64,000 bases of DNA, taken from NCBI RefSeq assembly GCF_015278255.1, contig NZ_JADIJC010000002.1, positions 539,099-603,098 of the forward strand. The letters are read 5' to 3'. Below are positions 1-7,504 of this stretch, piece by piece (the stretch's first letter is position 1; the number at the start of each line of letters is the position of its first letter). Source of the stretch: Microbacterium hibisci. GTDB lineage: Bacteria > Actinomycetota > Actinomycetes > Actinomycetales > Microbacteriaceae. Under the pieces are notes generated by a model, which worked only from the letters and a program-made list of their open reading frames with translations, made no database searches and was not told where the DNA came from. The position numbers and the translations under genes are program-made.

Positions 1-1
1 C

Positions 2-265
2 AAGTGGAAGGAGACGGGCCTGACGGGCCTCGCTCCGGTCTACTCGAACTTCCAGTGGCGCACCCCGCTGCTGGCGGCGCAGAAGATCTTCGCCGGCGAG
101 CAGATCCCGAAGGAGTGGGTGCTCCCGCAGAGCCCGATCACGGCGGAAGAGGTCGACCAGTACCTCGAGGCCAACGACGGCATGCCCGACGGCCACTACG
201 CCAAGTTCGGCGGCGAGAACCTGCCGGGCTACCCCGAGGTCTGGCAGGAGCGCCAGATCCCGTAA
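2..265 (+). CDS. Sugar ABC transporter substrate-binding protein, C-terminal part
   Basis: This is the last 87 codons of a gene that begins before the window. The readable protein has no membrane segment and ends in a Tyr/Trp/Pro-rich tail (NLPGYPEVWQERQIP). That style is typical of the C-terminus of ribose-type periplasmic sugar-binding proteins, which capture sugar outside the membrane and pass it to an ABC permease. The role is inferred mainly from the two sugar isomerase/epimerase genes that follow in the same direction. Without the N-terminus, the signal peptide and sugar-binding residues cannot be checked. The stop codon lies 8 bp before a long inverted repeat that could end the transcript. 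Confidence 0.5.
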   Translation, partial: KWKETGLTGLAPVYSNFQWRTPLLAAQKIFAGEQIPKEWVLPQSPITAEEVDQYLEANDGMPDGHYAKFGGENLPGYPEVWQERQIP

Positions 266-272
266 CCCCGGC

Positions 273-344
273 GTTTCGTCTCGCTCGTTCCTCGCTCGCT
301 CAACGACCGGTCTCGGTCGTTGAGCGAGCGAAGCGAGACGAAAC
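273..344. repeat. Inverted pair of the dispersed GTTGAGCGAGCG repeat
   Basis: Two copies of the repeat face each other. The left copy (273-309) reads GTTTCGTCTCGCTCG...CTCAACGACCG. The right copy (314-344) is its reverse complement with a 6-bp deletion in the middle. Together they can fold into a long hairpin directly after the upstream stop codon, so they may terminate or stabilise that transcript. The same unit recurs near 57.6-57.8 kb and 63.7-64.0 kb. Confidence 0.85.
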
Positions 345-368
345 GCGCCGTCTCGGACAGGAGCACGC

Positions 369-1226
369 ATGCAGCGCACGATCGGCGTCAACACCTGGGT
401 GTGGACCTCGCCGCTGACCGACGAGTCGCTGGCCGCGCTCGCGCCGAAGATCGCCGGCATGGGATTCGGTGCCATCGAGCTGCCGCTCGAGAACGCGGGG
501 GACTGGGATGCCGCACGTGCGCGTGATCTGCTCACCTCGCTGCAGCTGCAGCCCGTGGTGATCGGCGCGATGGGGCCCGGACGCTCGCTGGTCGACCGGG
601 CGGGGAACGTCCCCGCCACCCAGGCGTATCTCCGGACGTGCCTGACCGCGGCGCGCGAGGTGGGGGCATCCGTCGTCGCCGGACCGTTCTATTCGCCCAC
701 CGGCGTGACCTGGCGCATGACGCCCGACGAGCGCACCGATGTGGTCGCGCAGCTGCGCCGCAACCTCGAGCCGCTCGTCGACGAGGCGGCGGCCGACGGC
801 ATCGCGCTCGCCGTCGAGCCGCTCAACCGGTACGAGACCAGCGTCATCAACACCGTCGAGCAGGCGCTCGAGGCGCTGGCACCGCTCTTCGGAGCCGGCC
901 TCGGGCTGGCACTGGACACCTATCACCTCAACATCGAGGAGAAGCGACCGGATGCCGCGATCCGGGCCACCGCCGGGCGCATCGCCCACGTGCAGGTGTG
1001 CGGCAGCGACCGCGGCGCCGTCGGCGACGATCACACCGACTGGCCTGGCACTCTGGCGGCGCTCGACGACGCCGGGTATGAAGGCATCCTGGGGCTGGAG
1101 AGCTTCACCGGCGAGAACGCCACCATCGCCGTCGCGGCGTCGGTGTGGCGCCCGCTGGCGGCGAGCCAGGACGATCTGGCGGAGCGGTCGCTGCGGTACC
1201 TCACGGGACTGCAGAACGGTCACTGA
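369..1226 (+). CDS. Sugar phosphate isomerase/epimerase (tagatose/psicose 3-epimerase-like)
   Basis: A 285-aa TIM-barrel protein of the xylose-isomerase-like superfamily. Four residues fall where the metal ligands and catalytic acids of ketose 3-epimerases are expected: Glu150 (VEPLNRYE), Asp183 (ALDTYH), His207 (HVQV) and Glu244 (LGLESF). The expected reaction is C3 epimerisation of a ketose, using a divalent metal, in the cytoplasm. Length matches the family (about 290 aa). The start is set by an AGGAG about 8 nt upstream of the ATG. It follows a sugar-binding protein and precedes a second epimerase-like gene, so it probably processes the imported sugar. The exact substrate cannot be read from the sequence. 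Confidence 0.8.
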   Translation: MQRTIGVNTWVWTSPLTDESLAALAPKIAGMGFGAIELPLENAGDWDAARARDLLTSLQLQPVVIGAMGPGRSLVDRAGNVPATQAYLRTCLTAAREVGASVVAGPFYSPTGVTWRMTPDERTDVVAQLRRNLEPLVDEAAADGIALAVEPLNRYETSVINTVEQALEALAPLFGAGLGLALDTYHLNIEEKRPDAAIRATAGRIAHVQVCGSDRGAVGDDHTDWPGTLAALDDAGYEGILGLESFTGENATIAVAASVWRPLAASQDDLAERSLRYLTGLQNGH

Positions 1227-1358
1227 CCGCTCCGCAAAAACCCGATCGATCCCCGGACCGAACGACCCGAGGTGTCGCGATACGGGCGCAGAGCGCCCGC
1301 GACAACCGGCCGCAACCGGCGTATGCGAAGATCACGACCAAGCAAGGGAGCTGAGATC

Positions 1359-2366
1359 ATGGCCGAGCACCCCGTCACCCTGTTCACCGGGCAGTGGGCG
1401 GACCTGCCGTTCGAGGAGGTGGCACGCCTCGCAGCGGAGTGGGGCTACGACGGACTCGAGATCGCGGCATCCGGCGATCATCTCGATCTGAAGCGCGCAG
1501 ACGAGGACGATGCCTACGCGGCGTCGCGGCTCGAGGTGCTGGACCGCCACGGCCTGAAAGCCTTCGCCATCTCGAACCACCTCGCCGGCCAGGCGGTGTG
1601 CGATGCGCCGATCGACTTCCGGCACCAGGCGATCCTGCGCGACTACGTGTGGGGCGACGGCGATGCCGAAGGCGTGCGGCAGCGCGCGGCGGAGGACATG
1701 AAGCGGTCCGCGAGGGTCGCGCGCAAACTCGGCATCGACGTCGTGGTCGGCTTCACCGGCTCGTCGATCTGGCCGTACCTGGCGATGTTCCCGCCCGTGC
1801 CCGGCGAGGTCATCGAGGGCGGCTTCGAGGACTTCGCCGCCCGCTGGAACCCGATCCTCGATGTCTTCGACGGTGAGGGCGTGCGCTTCGCGCACGAGGT
1901 GCACCCGGGCGAGATCGCCTACGACTACTGGTCGAGCGTGCGTGCGCTGGAGGCGATCGGGCACCGCGAGGCGTTCGGGTTCAACTGGGACCCGTCGCAC
2001 ATGATGTGGCAGAACATCGACCCGGTCGGCTTCATCTGGGACTTCCAGGACCGCATCTACCACGTCGACTGCAAAGACACGCGGCTCCGGCCGCGCAACG
2101 GACGCGCCGGGGTGCTCGGCTCGCACCTGCCGTGGGGCGACCCGCGGCGCGGGTGGGACTTCGTCTCCACCGGCCACGGCGACGTGCCCTGGGAGGACTC
2201 GTTCCGGGCGCTCGATGCCATCGGCTACACCGGCCCGATCTCGATCGAGTGGGAGGACGCCGGCATGGACCGCCTCCACGGCGCCGCCGAGGCGGTGAGC
2301 TTCGTCCGCTCGCTGCTGTGGCCGCCGCCGACGGCCTCGTTCGACGCCGCCTTCAGCAACCAGTGA
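1359..2366 (+). CDS. Sugar phosphate isomerase/epimerase, TIM barrel
   Basis: A 335-aa TIM-barrel protein of the AP-endonuclease-2/xylose-isomerase-like family. Conserved metal-site blocks are visible: [22 protein letters not shown] and [10 protein letters not shown]. Proteins of this type are common in sugar and inositol catabolic loci, where they isomerise or epimerise keto-sugars. The open frame extends further upstream, but the ATG at 1359 has an AAGGGAG site 9 nt before it and the family-like sequence ([20 protein letters not shown]) starts there. It lies 130 bp after the other epimerase in the same direction and overlaps the next frame by TGATG, so the genes are probably co-transcribed. 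Substrate unknown. Confidence 0.8.
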   Translation: MAEHPVTLFTGQWADLPFEEVARLAAEWGYDGLEIAASGDHLDLKRADEDDAYAASRLEVLDRHGLKAFAISNHLAGQAVCDAPIDFRHQAILRDYVWGDGDAEGVRQRAAEDMKRSARVARKLGIDVVVGFTGSSIWPYLAMFPPVPGEVIEGGFEDFAARWNPILDVFDGEGVRFAHEVHPGEIAYDYWSSVRALEAIGHREAFGFNWDPSHMMWQNIDPVGFIWDFQDRIYHVDCKDTRLRPRNGRAGVLGSHLPWGDPRRGWDFVSTGHGDVPWEDSFRALDAIGYTGPISIEWEDAGMDRLHGAAEAVSFVRSLLWPPPTASFDAAFSNQ

Positions 2367-2383
2367 TGCGGAAGACTCGCAGC

Positions 2384-2680
2384 ATGCCGATTCAGCACAC
2401 CGTCGTCTTCCGTCTCTCGCACGCACCGGGTTCGCCGGAGGAGGCGGCGTTCCTGACCGATGCGCGCGCCGCCCTCACCTCGATCCCCGGCGTCGAGGAC
2501 TTCCGGGTCAACCGGCAGGTGAGCCCGAAGAGCGACCTCGCGCACCAGTTCTCGATGGTGTTCGCCGACGATGCCGCTTACCAGGCCTACAACGACCACC
2601 CGACGCACGTGGCGTTCGTGGCGGAGCGGTGGGTTCCCGAGGTGGCGTCGTTCCAGGAGTACGACTTCGTCGAGGCCTGA
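2384..2680 (+). CDS. Dabb (stress-responsive alpha/beta barrel) domain protein
   Basis: A 98-aa protein beginning MPIQHTVVFRL, the typical opening of the Dabb family of dimeric alpha/beta barrels. It ends with the usual strand VASFQEYDF. An in-frame ATG at 2366 overlaps the previous stop codon as TGATG and would add six residues; the ATG at 2384 was preferred because family similarity starts there and GGAAG lies about 10 nt upstream. Dabb proteins often sit at the end of sugar-catabolic operons and some are enzymes, but no specific reaction can be assigned here. Confidence 0.75.
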   Translation: MPIQHTVVFRLSHAPGSPEEAAFLTDARAALTSIPGVEDFRVNRQVSPKSDLAHQFSMVFADDAAYQAYNDHPTHVAFVAERWVPEVASFQEYDFVEA

Positions 2681-2745
2681 GTCGCGAGGCTCGAGCTCTG
2701 GCCCCGTCCGCGGGGCGCCGGGCGGGCGCTCAGTCGGCCGGGCGC

Positions 2746-3222
2746 TCAGTCGGCCGGGCGCTCGCCGAGCGTGAGCGCGTGCAGCAGCCGGGTCAGGTTG
2801 AGGATGTCGTCGACCGGCCACTCCTCGAGCGCGTCGACGAGCAGGCTCTCCTGCGGCGCGCGCGCCTCGGCGAGTCGCTCGAGCCCGAACGGCGTGGGGG
2901 AGAGCAGGCTCGACCGGCCGTCGTCGGGGTCGGGCGTGCGCTGGATCAGGCCCAGCTGCTCGAGCTCGCGCACCGTGCGGCTGATCTGGCCCTTGTCGGA
3001 CATGAGCGACTCGGCGAGGGCCGAGAGCGTGATGCCCTCGCGCCGCACGATGGTGGTGAACACCTTGTACGCCCCCGGCAGCATCCCCGGGCTCACGCGG
3101 TTGGCGTTCTCGGTGATGATCCGCCGGAAGCGGTTGATCAGCTCCCCGAACTCCGCCTCGAGGGCGCGCACCGCCTCGGTGCGCGCCGCTCGAGTGTCGT
3201 GGGAGGTCATCGTGTTCGACAT
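2746..3222 (-). CDS. MarR-family transcriptional regulator
   Basis: A 158-aa winged-helix regulator. The recognition-helix block (ITLSALAESLMSDKGQISRTVRELEQLGLI) is followed by the wing (RTPDPDDGRSS), the standard MarR layout. It is the second gene of an operon with the drug exporter: its ATG overlaps the exporter stop codon as TAATG, implying translational coupling. A second in-frame ATG at 3210 is possible. It most likely represses its own operon by binding the GTTGA-N6-TCAAC sites upstream of the exporter, with relief by a small hydrophobic ligand. The ligand cannot be inferred. MarR identity is firm; the target site is an inference from position. Confidence 0.88.
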   Translation of the reverse strand: MSNTMTSHDTRAARTEAVRALEAEFGELINRFRRIITENANRVSPGMLPGAYKVFTTIVRREGITLSALAESLMSDKGQISRTVRELEQLGLIQRTPDPDDGRSSLLSPTPFGLERLAEARAPQESLLVDALEEWPVDDILNLTRLLHALTLGERPAD

Positions 3223-4979
3223 TATCGCCGGGTGACGGATGCCTCGTCCGCCGCGTCGTCCGACGATGCGGCGGCACCGGGGGTCGAGCCGCGGGTCGTG
3301 GCATCCGTGTCCACCGTGGCGGTGGCCGTCAGCGTCTCCATGCCCTCGGCGACCGAGACCGTCGCCAGGTCGGCCTCGCTCGCCTGCACGCGCTCGCTCG
3401 TGGTCATGCGGGTGAGCGGCTTGTTGGGCAGGAAGATGATCGCGATGAGGCTGATCACGGCCAGCGGCACCGCGATGAGGAACGAGTGGGCGATGGCCTG
3501 GGCGTAGATGTCCTCGACGATCACGCGGATCGACTCGGGCAGCGCCGAGACCTGCGGGATGGTGCCCGACGCGAGCTGCTGGCCGATCGCGGCGCCCTTC
3601 TCGCCGAGCGCCATGAGGGCCGCGCCGATGTCGTCCTTGCGGTCGGCGAACAGGTCGGTCGCCGAGGTCGCGAGGGCCGCGCCCATCACCGAGACGCCGA
3701 TCGTGCCGCCGAGGCTGCGGAAGAACGTGACGCCCGAGCTCGCGACGCCGATCTCGCTGGGCTTCGCGGTGTTCTGCACGATGAGCACGAGGTTCTGCAT
3801 GGTCATGCCGACGCCCGCGCCGAGCAGGAACATGTAGAGCGAGACGAGCACGAAGTTCGTGTCGTAGTGGATGGTCGACAGCAGGTACGAACCCGCGATC
3901 AGCAGGACGCCGCCCACGATCAGGTACGGCTTCCAGTGGCCGTGGCGGGTGACGAGACCGCCGATCACGATCGACGAGAGCAGCAGGCCGGCGATCATCG
4001 GGATGGTCATGAGACCCGCCTCGGTCGGCGTCGCGCCGCGCGCCAGCTGCATGTACTGGCTGAGGAAGACCGAGGTGCCGAACATCGCGATGCCGATCGA
4101 GATCGACGCGACGACAGCGAGGGTGAAGGTGCGGTTGCGGAACATCGTGAGGGGCACGAGCGGCTCCTTCGAGCGCAGTTCGACGATCACGAACAGCACG
4201 GCCGCGAGGAGCGCGCCGCCGACCATGAGGATGGTCTCGGTGCTCCACCAGTCGTAGTCCTTGCCGGCGTTGGTCACCCAGATGAGCAGCAGCGACACGG
4301 CGGTCGACAGCAGAACGATGCCGAAGTAGTCGATGCGCGCCTTGGTCTTCGGGCGCGGCGGCAGGTGGAGCGTCCGCTGCATCATCACGAGCGCGGCGAC
4401 CGCGAACGGCAGCGCGATGAAGAAGTTCCAGCGCCAGTCGATCGTGTCGGTGATGAAGCCGCCGAGGAGCGGACCGCCGACGGTCGCGACCGCCATCACG
4501 GCGCCGAAGAGGCCCATGTACCGGCCGCGCTCGCGCGGGCTGATGATGTCGGCCATGATCACCTGGCTGAGCGCGGCGAGACCGCCGGCGCCGATGCCCT
4601 GCACCGCGCGGAAGGCGATGAGCGTGCCGGGATCCTGCGAGAACCCGGCCGCCGCGGTGGCGAGCACGAAGATCACGATCGCGATCTGGATGAGCAGCTT
4701 GCGGTTGAACAGGTCGGCGAGCTTGCCCCAGATCGGGGTCGAGATCGCGGTGGTCAGCAGGGTCGCGGTCACGACCCACGTGAACGCCGCCTGGTCGCCG
4801 CCCAGGTCGTGGACGATCACGGGAAGCGAGGTGGAGACGACGGTCGACGCGAGCATCGACACGAACATGCCGAGCAGCAGGCCGGTGAGCGCCTGCAGCA
4901 CCTGGCGGTGCCGGCGCTTGTCGGCGGCGGTGCCCTCGGCGGTGGCGACCGACCCGGTCGCGGGGGTGGACGTGGCCAT
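3222..4979 (-). CDS. DHA2-family MFS drug exporter (EmrB/QacA type, 14 TM)
   Basis: A 585-aa integral membrane protein with the features of proton-driven multidrug exporters: an N-terminal LASTVVSTSLPVI block (motif D1), the WVVTATLL segment, the GKLADLFNRK loop (motif A) and a glycine-rich GAVMAVATVGGPLLGG stretch (motif C), with about 14 hydrophobic segments. The C-terminal tail of about 60 residues is hydrophilic and rich in Ala, Thr and Asp. An AAAGGA sits 6 nt before the ATG. The overlapping marR gene downstream and operator repeats upstream indicate ligand-induced efflux. Substrate unknown. Confidence 0.88.
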   Translation of the reverse strand: MATSTPATGSVATAEGTAADKRRHRQVLQALTGLLLGMFVSMLASTVVSTSLPVIVHDLGGDQAAFTWVVTATLLTTAISTPIWGKLADLFNRKLLIQIAIVIFVLATAAAGFSQDPGTLIAFRAVQGIGAGGLAALSQVIMADIISPRERGRYMGLFGAVMAVATVGGPLLGGFITDTIDWRWNFFIALPFAVAALVMMQRTLHLPPRPKTKARIDYFGIVLLSTAVSLLLIWVTNAGKDYDWWSTETILMVGGALLAAVLFVIVELRSKEPLVPLTMFRNRTFTLAVVASISIGIAMFGTSVFLSQYMQLARGATPTEAGLMTIPMIAGLLLSSIVIGGLVTRHGHWKPYLIVGGVLLIAGSYLLSTIHYDTNFVLVSLYMFLLGAGVGMTMQNLVLIVQNTAKPSEIGVASSGVTFFRSLGGTIGVSVMGAALATSATDLFADRKDDIGAALMALGEKGAAIGQQLASGTIPQVSALPESIRVIVEDIYAQAIAHSFLIAVPLAVISLIAIIFLPNKPLTRMTTSERVQASEADLATVSVAEGMETLTATATVDTDATTRGSTPGAAASSDDAADEASVTRR

Positions 4980-5038
4980 AGAAGTCCTTTGAACGAGGAG
5001 TGGGAGGTGGGTTCGCGGCGACAGCGGCGCGGAAGAAG

Positions 5039-5112
5039 GTTGACATGAGTCAACAGTTGATTCAGGTCAACGATACGCCGATGGTTGATGTGTGTCAACT
5101 ATCGGCGTATCG
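5039..5112. promoter_or_regulatory. Divergent control region with three GTTGA-N6-TCAAC operators and a 42-bp palindrome
   Basis: Three copies of GTTGA-N6-TCAAC lie at 5039-5054, 5056-5071 and 5084-5099. The third is centred within a larger near-perfect palindrome whose outer arms are CGATACGCCGAT (5071-5082) and ATCGGCGTATCG (5101-5112). On the - strand a TTGACA (5098-5093), 17-bp spacer and TATCGT (5075-5070) form a good promoter for the exporter-marR operon, and by symmetry TTGATG (5085-5090) and TATCGG (5108-5113) face the + strand. Every operator overlaps promoter elements or the start of transcription, which suits MarR repression of both directions. Confidence 0.8.
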
Positions 5113-5152
5113 GGTGGTGGTGTCGCGATGAGGAGGCGGACGACGACGGCGT

Positions 5153-5183
5153 TGACGGATGCCGCGGCCTGCGGCATCCGTCA
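5153..5183. repeat. Hairpin built from the TGACGGATGCCGC motif
   Basis: A perfect 13-bp stem, TGACGGATGCCGC (5153-5165) and GCGGCATCCGTCA (5171-5183), with a 5-nt loop. It lies between the divergent promoter region and the 2H phosphoesterase start. The same stem sequence forms the terminator at 20815-20864. Here it would sit in the 5' leader if transcription starts near 5120, or be bypassed if the leaderless start at 5212 is used. Confidence 0.75.
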
Positions 5184-5211
5184 CCCTCTCGCGAGAGCGC
5201 AAGATGGAGGG

Positions 5212-5715
5212 GTGTTCAGTGTCGAACTGCTTCCGGATCCCGAGCTCGACCGCGCGGTGCGCGAGGACTGGGACCGCCTGCTCGGAGCCGACCTGCCGAG
5301 CTCAGGGCGCAACCCTGCGCCGAGCAATCGGCCGCACCTCACCCTCGCGGTGCGAGACGGACTCGAGCCCTCCGCCTTCGCCGGCATCACCGACATGCTC
5401 CCCATCGCGGTCGAGCTCGGGGGAGTCGTGATCCTCGGCCACAGGAATCGCTACGTGCTCGCACGTCACGTCGTCGTGACCGCACCGCTCCTGGCGGTCC
5501 ACCGCACGGTCGCCGAGCTGGCCGGCACCCCGCAGCCGCACTATTCGAACACCGGAATCGATCGCTGGACCCCGCACATGACGCTGGCGCGCGGGCTCAC
5601 CGCCGAACGGCTGGCGAAGGCGATGCGACTGATCCGCGCTCCGAACCTCATCGGACAGGCGATCGGCGCACGAGTCTGGGATGCCGACGCCAGAACGGTC
5701 ACGATGCTCGACTGA
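5212..5715 (+). CDS. 2H phosphoesterase superfamily (2'-5' RNA ligase-like) protein
   Basis: A 167-aa protein with the two His-x-Thr signatures of the 2H superfamily: HLT in NRPHLTLAV (about residue 42) and HMT in WTPHMTLAR (about residue 123). These histidines form the active site of cyclic phosphodiesterases and LigT-like proteins, which open 2',3'-cyclic phosphates in RNA or nucleotides. The substrate is not predictable. The frame is open back to an ATG at 5128, but family similarity begins at FSVELLPDPELD. The GTG at 5212 is placed exactly 6 nt after a CAAGAT box, like other leaderless starts in this window, so it was chosen. It converges on the YqaJ-type gene with a 6-bp gap. Confidence 0.75.
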   Translation: MFSVELLPDPELDRAVREDWDRLLGADLPSSGRNPAPSNRPHLTLAVRDGLEPSAFAGITDMLPIAVELGGVVILGHRNRYVLARHVVVTAPLLAVHRTVAELAGTPQPHYSNTGIDRWTPHMTLARGLTAERLAKAMRLIRAPNLIGQAIGARVWDADARTVTMLD

Positions 5716-5721
5716 GCGGCC

Positions 5722-6429
5722 TCAGTCCGCGAGTGCGAGTGCGCGGAACGGCTCGCGCGGCAGAGCGGGCGGCTGCGGCATCCGTGTCGGCTGCTGCCGT
5801 GCTCTCATCGTTCGCAGATACAGCTCGTCGATGAGTGCGGTCGCCAGGCGCACGAGCTTGGCGATCTCGGCCTCGTCGCGGTCGACCCAGGCGCAGCGTG
5901 GTTCGTCGTCCACCGGCACGAAGCCGTCGTGCTGCTCCCACGCCACGAGCGTGCGCTCCGCGCCGAGGACGTGCTGCTGCCACCACACCTGCCGCAGATA
6001 GGACCGGGGGATGCTGCGCCACTCCTTGTTGGTGGTCTTGATCTCGGCGAGCGTGATGCGGCCCCCGGAGTCGACCGTGATGCCGTCGGGGGTGGCGAGA
6101 TGCCGCTTCTCGACGACGGCATGGAACAGCGCCGAAGAGGGGAGGATGCCGTGCGTCGCCGCGACCCACGATGCGATCTCGGGCTCGCGCGCGCGGCCGT
6201 GGGCGGTATAGGCGTTTCCCGAGAACCCCGAGCCGAGGAGCTTGGCGTCGGCCGCGCGGGCGATCGCCTTCTCGGAGGTCAGGGTCGCGACGTCCGTCGC
6301 CGTGATGCCGCGCGATCGCGCGCGCACCCAGGCCACGCGGTCGCGCGAGTCCGCGACGATGCGGGCGGCGACCTCCGGTGCCTGCGCCGCAAGCCCGGAG
6401 GGGCGCGCGGCGGAGTGCTCGGGGTTCAC
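5722..6429 (-). CDS. YqaJ-type PD-(D/E)XK exonuclease
   Basis: A 235-aa protein with the YqaJ/lambda-exonuclease core: a helix block with Gly78-Arg-Ala-Arg-Glu82-Pro-Glu, the TPDG motif with Asp115, and the E129-x-K131 pair in LAEIKTT. These are the residues that bind magnesium and cut DNA 5' to 3' in phage recombination exonucleases. No phage genes lie nearby and no single-strand annealing protein is adjacent, so this looks like a chromosomal copy of unknown repair or defence role. It starts at a GTG preceded by TAGCCT and 6 nt, a leaderless arrangement. The last 30 residues are Pro/Arg-rich and poorly conserved. Confidence 0.75.
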   Translation of the reverse strand: MNPEHSAARPSGLAAQAPEVAARIVADSRDRVAWVRARSRGITATDVATLTSEKAIARAADAKLLGSGFSGNAYTAHGRAREPEIASWVAATHGILPSSALFHAVVEKRHLATPDGITVDSGGRITLAEIKTTNKEWRSIPRSYLRQVWWQQHVLGAERTLVAWEQHDGFVPVDDEPRCAWVDRDEAEIAKLVRLATALIDELYLRTMRARQQPTRMPQPPALPREPFRALALAD

Positions 6430-6435
6430 TCCTCG

Positions 6436-6441
6436 AGGCTA
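6436..6441 (-). promoter_or_regulatory. Leaderless -10 box for the YqaJ-type gene
   Basis: TAGCCT on the - strand, followed by 6 nt and the GTG start at 6429. Transcription would begin at or beside the start codon; no Shine-Dalgarno site is present. Confidence 0.6.
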
Positions 6442-6571
6442 CGCCGCCGAGACGACATCCGCCGACTGCGACGCGCGCTCGGCGGTCGGCCCCGGCGGCG
6501 GTGCCCGCCGTTTCGCCGGGGCGTTCGCGGACGGGGTTGCGCTGAACCGGGGCGGTGGCATCCTCGGGTTC

Positions 6572-7204
6572 ATGGACACCATCACCTCCCGCGAGTTCCG
6601 CGCGTTCCCCGGTGTCGAGGACTGGCGTCCCCGGGTCACCGGCGCGTTCGCGCTCTTCCGCACCGGCACCTTCGCCGCCGGCGCTCAGCTGTTCGCCGCG
6701 ATCGCCGAACTGGCCGAGGCGGCCGATCACCACCCCGACGTCGACGTGCGCTACTCCACCGTGCGCGTGCGGCTGCTCACCCACTCCGCCGGCGGGCTGA
6801 CGGCCAAGGATGCGGCGCTCGCTGCGCAGATCTCCGACGCTGCCCGGGAACTCGACATCCCGGCGGTCACCGATCGCATGCAGGAGCTCATGCTCGCCGT
6901 CGCCACGACCGACGCGAGCGCCGTCCTGCCGTTCTGGAAGGCGGCGACCGGGTTCAAGGAGCTCCGCGACGGCGTGCTCTACGACGCCGGCGGGCGGGGG
7001 CCCCTGATCTGGTTCCAGCCCCTCGACAAGCCGTTGCGCGGGAAGTCCCACCTCGACGTGAATGCGCCGCGCGACGTGATCGAGAAGCGCCTCCAGGCCG
7101 CGCTCGACGCCGGCGGAGTGCTGGTCGACGACTCCCACGCCCCGGCGTGGTGGACCCTCGCCGACGCCGACGGCCACAAGCTTGACCTCAGCCCCTGGCG
7201 CTGA
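6572..7204 (+). CDS. Pterin-4a-carbinolamine dehydratase-like domain fused to a glyoxalase-like (VOC) domain
   Basis: A 210-aa two-domain protein. Residues 1-100 carry the pterin dehydratase signature: EAADHHPDVDVRYSTV with His53-His54, then LLTHSAGGLTAKD. Residues 105-210 resemble a VOC/glyoxalase fold (LMLAVATTDASAVLPFWKAATGF ... LIWFQPLD ... HLDVNAPRDVIEKRL). The first domain dehydrates 4a-hydroxytetrahydropterin in the family. No aromatic amino acid hydroxylase is seen in the window, so the fused domain may act on another heterocycle. The ATG was chosen because family similarity starts at REFRAFPGVEDWR; a CATCCT box lies 7 nt upstream. Confidence 0.75.
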   Translation: MDTITSREFRAFPGVEDWRPRVTGAFALFRTGTFAAGAQLFAAIAELAEAADHHPDVDVRYSTVRVRLLTHSAGGLTAKDAALAAQISDAARELDIPAVTDRMQELMLAVATTDASAVLPFWKAATGFKELRDGVLYDAGGRGPLIWFQPLDKPLRGKSHLDVNAPRDVIEKRLQAALDAGGVLVDDSHAPAWWTLADADGHKLDLSPWR

Positions 7205-7265
7205 TCCGACCGCCTCTCTGGTGCACTCCCGCGGCGTCCCTCCCTCTGCTGTCGACATCGCGGTT

Positions 7266-7317
7266 TCTCGGCGAGCAACCACATCGTCGGCGCCGACGCC
7301 ATGGTTACTCGCCGAGA
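7266..7317. repeat. Palindromic element, copy A (upstream of the AbiEi/Vsr-like gene)
   Basis: Arms TCTCGGCGAGCAACCA (7266-7281) and TGGTTACTCGCCGAGA (7302-7317) pair with one mismatch around a loop that itself holds a 14-bp palindrome, CGTCGGCGCCGACG (7285-7298). A second copy with the same arms lies at 8541-8590. The rest of the 300-bp gap before the next gene shows nothing else supportable. Confidence 0.85.
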
Positions 7318-7504
7318 TCGAGCGATCTCGGCGGAGTCCGGAAACGGATGCGGCCGCCTGGGGGAACGGGATGCCGCGCCTCTCGCCATTCGGCGTGGCG
7401 ATCCACTCCTCCCCAATCGACTTGTATTGCAGGGGTGCGCGATCGCCACCACAGAAGTGCGCAGGAAGAACCCAGGGGTCCTCGGGGCGTGCCATCGTGC
7501 ACGG

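Noticed and set aside
5722..6429. YqaJ-type nuclease as part of a prophage
   Set aside because: Neighbours are ordinary chromosomal genes with matching composition. No integrase, portal, capsid or annealing protein lies nearby.
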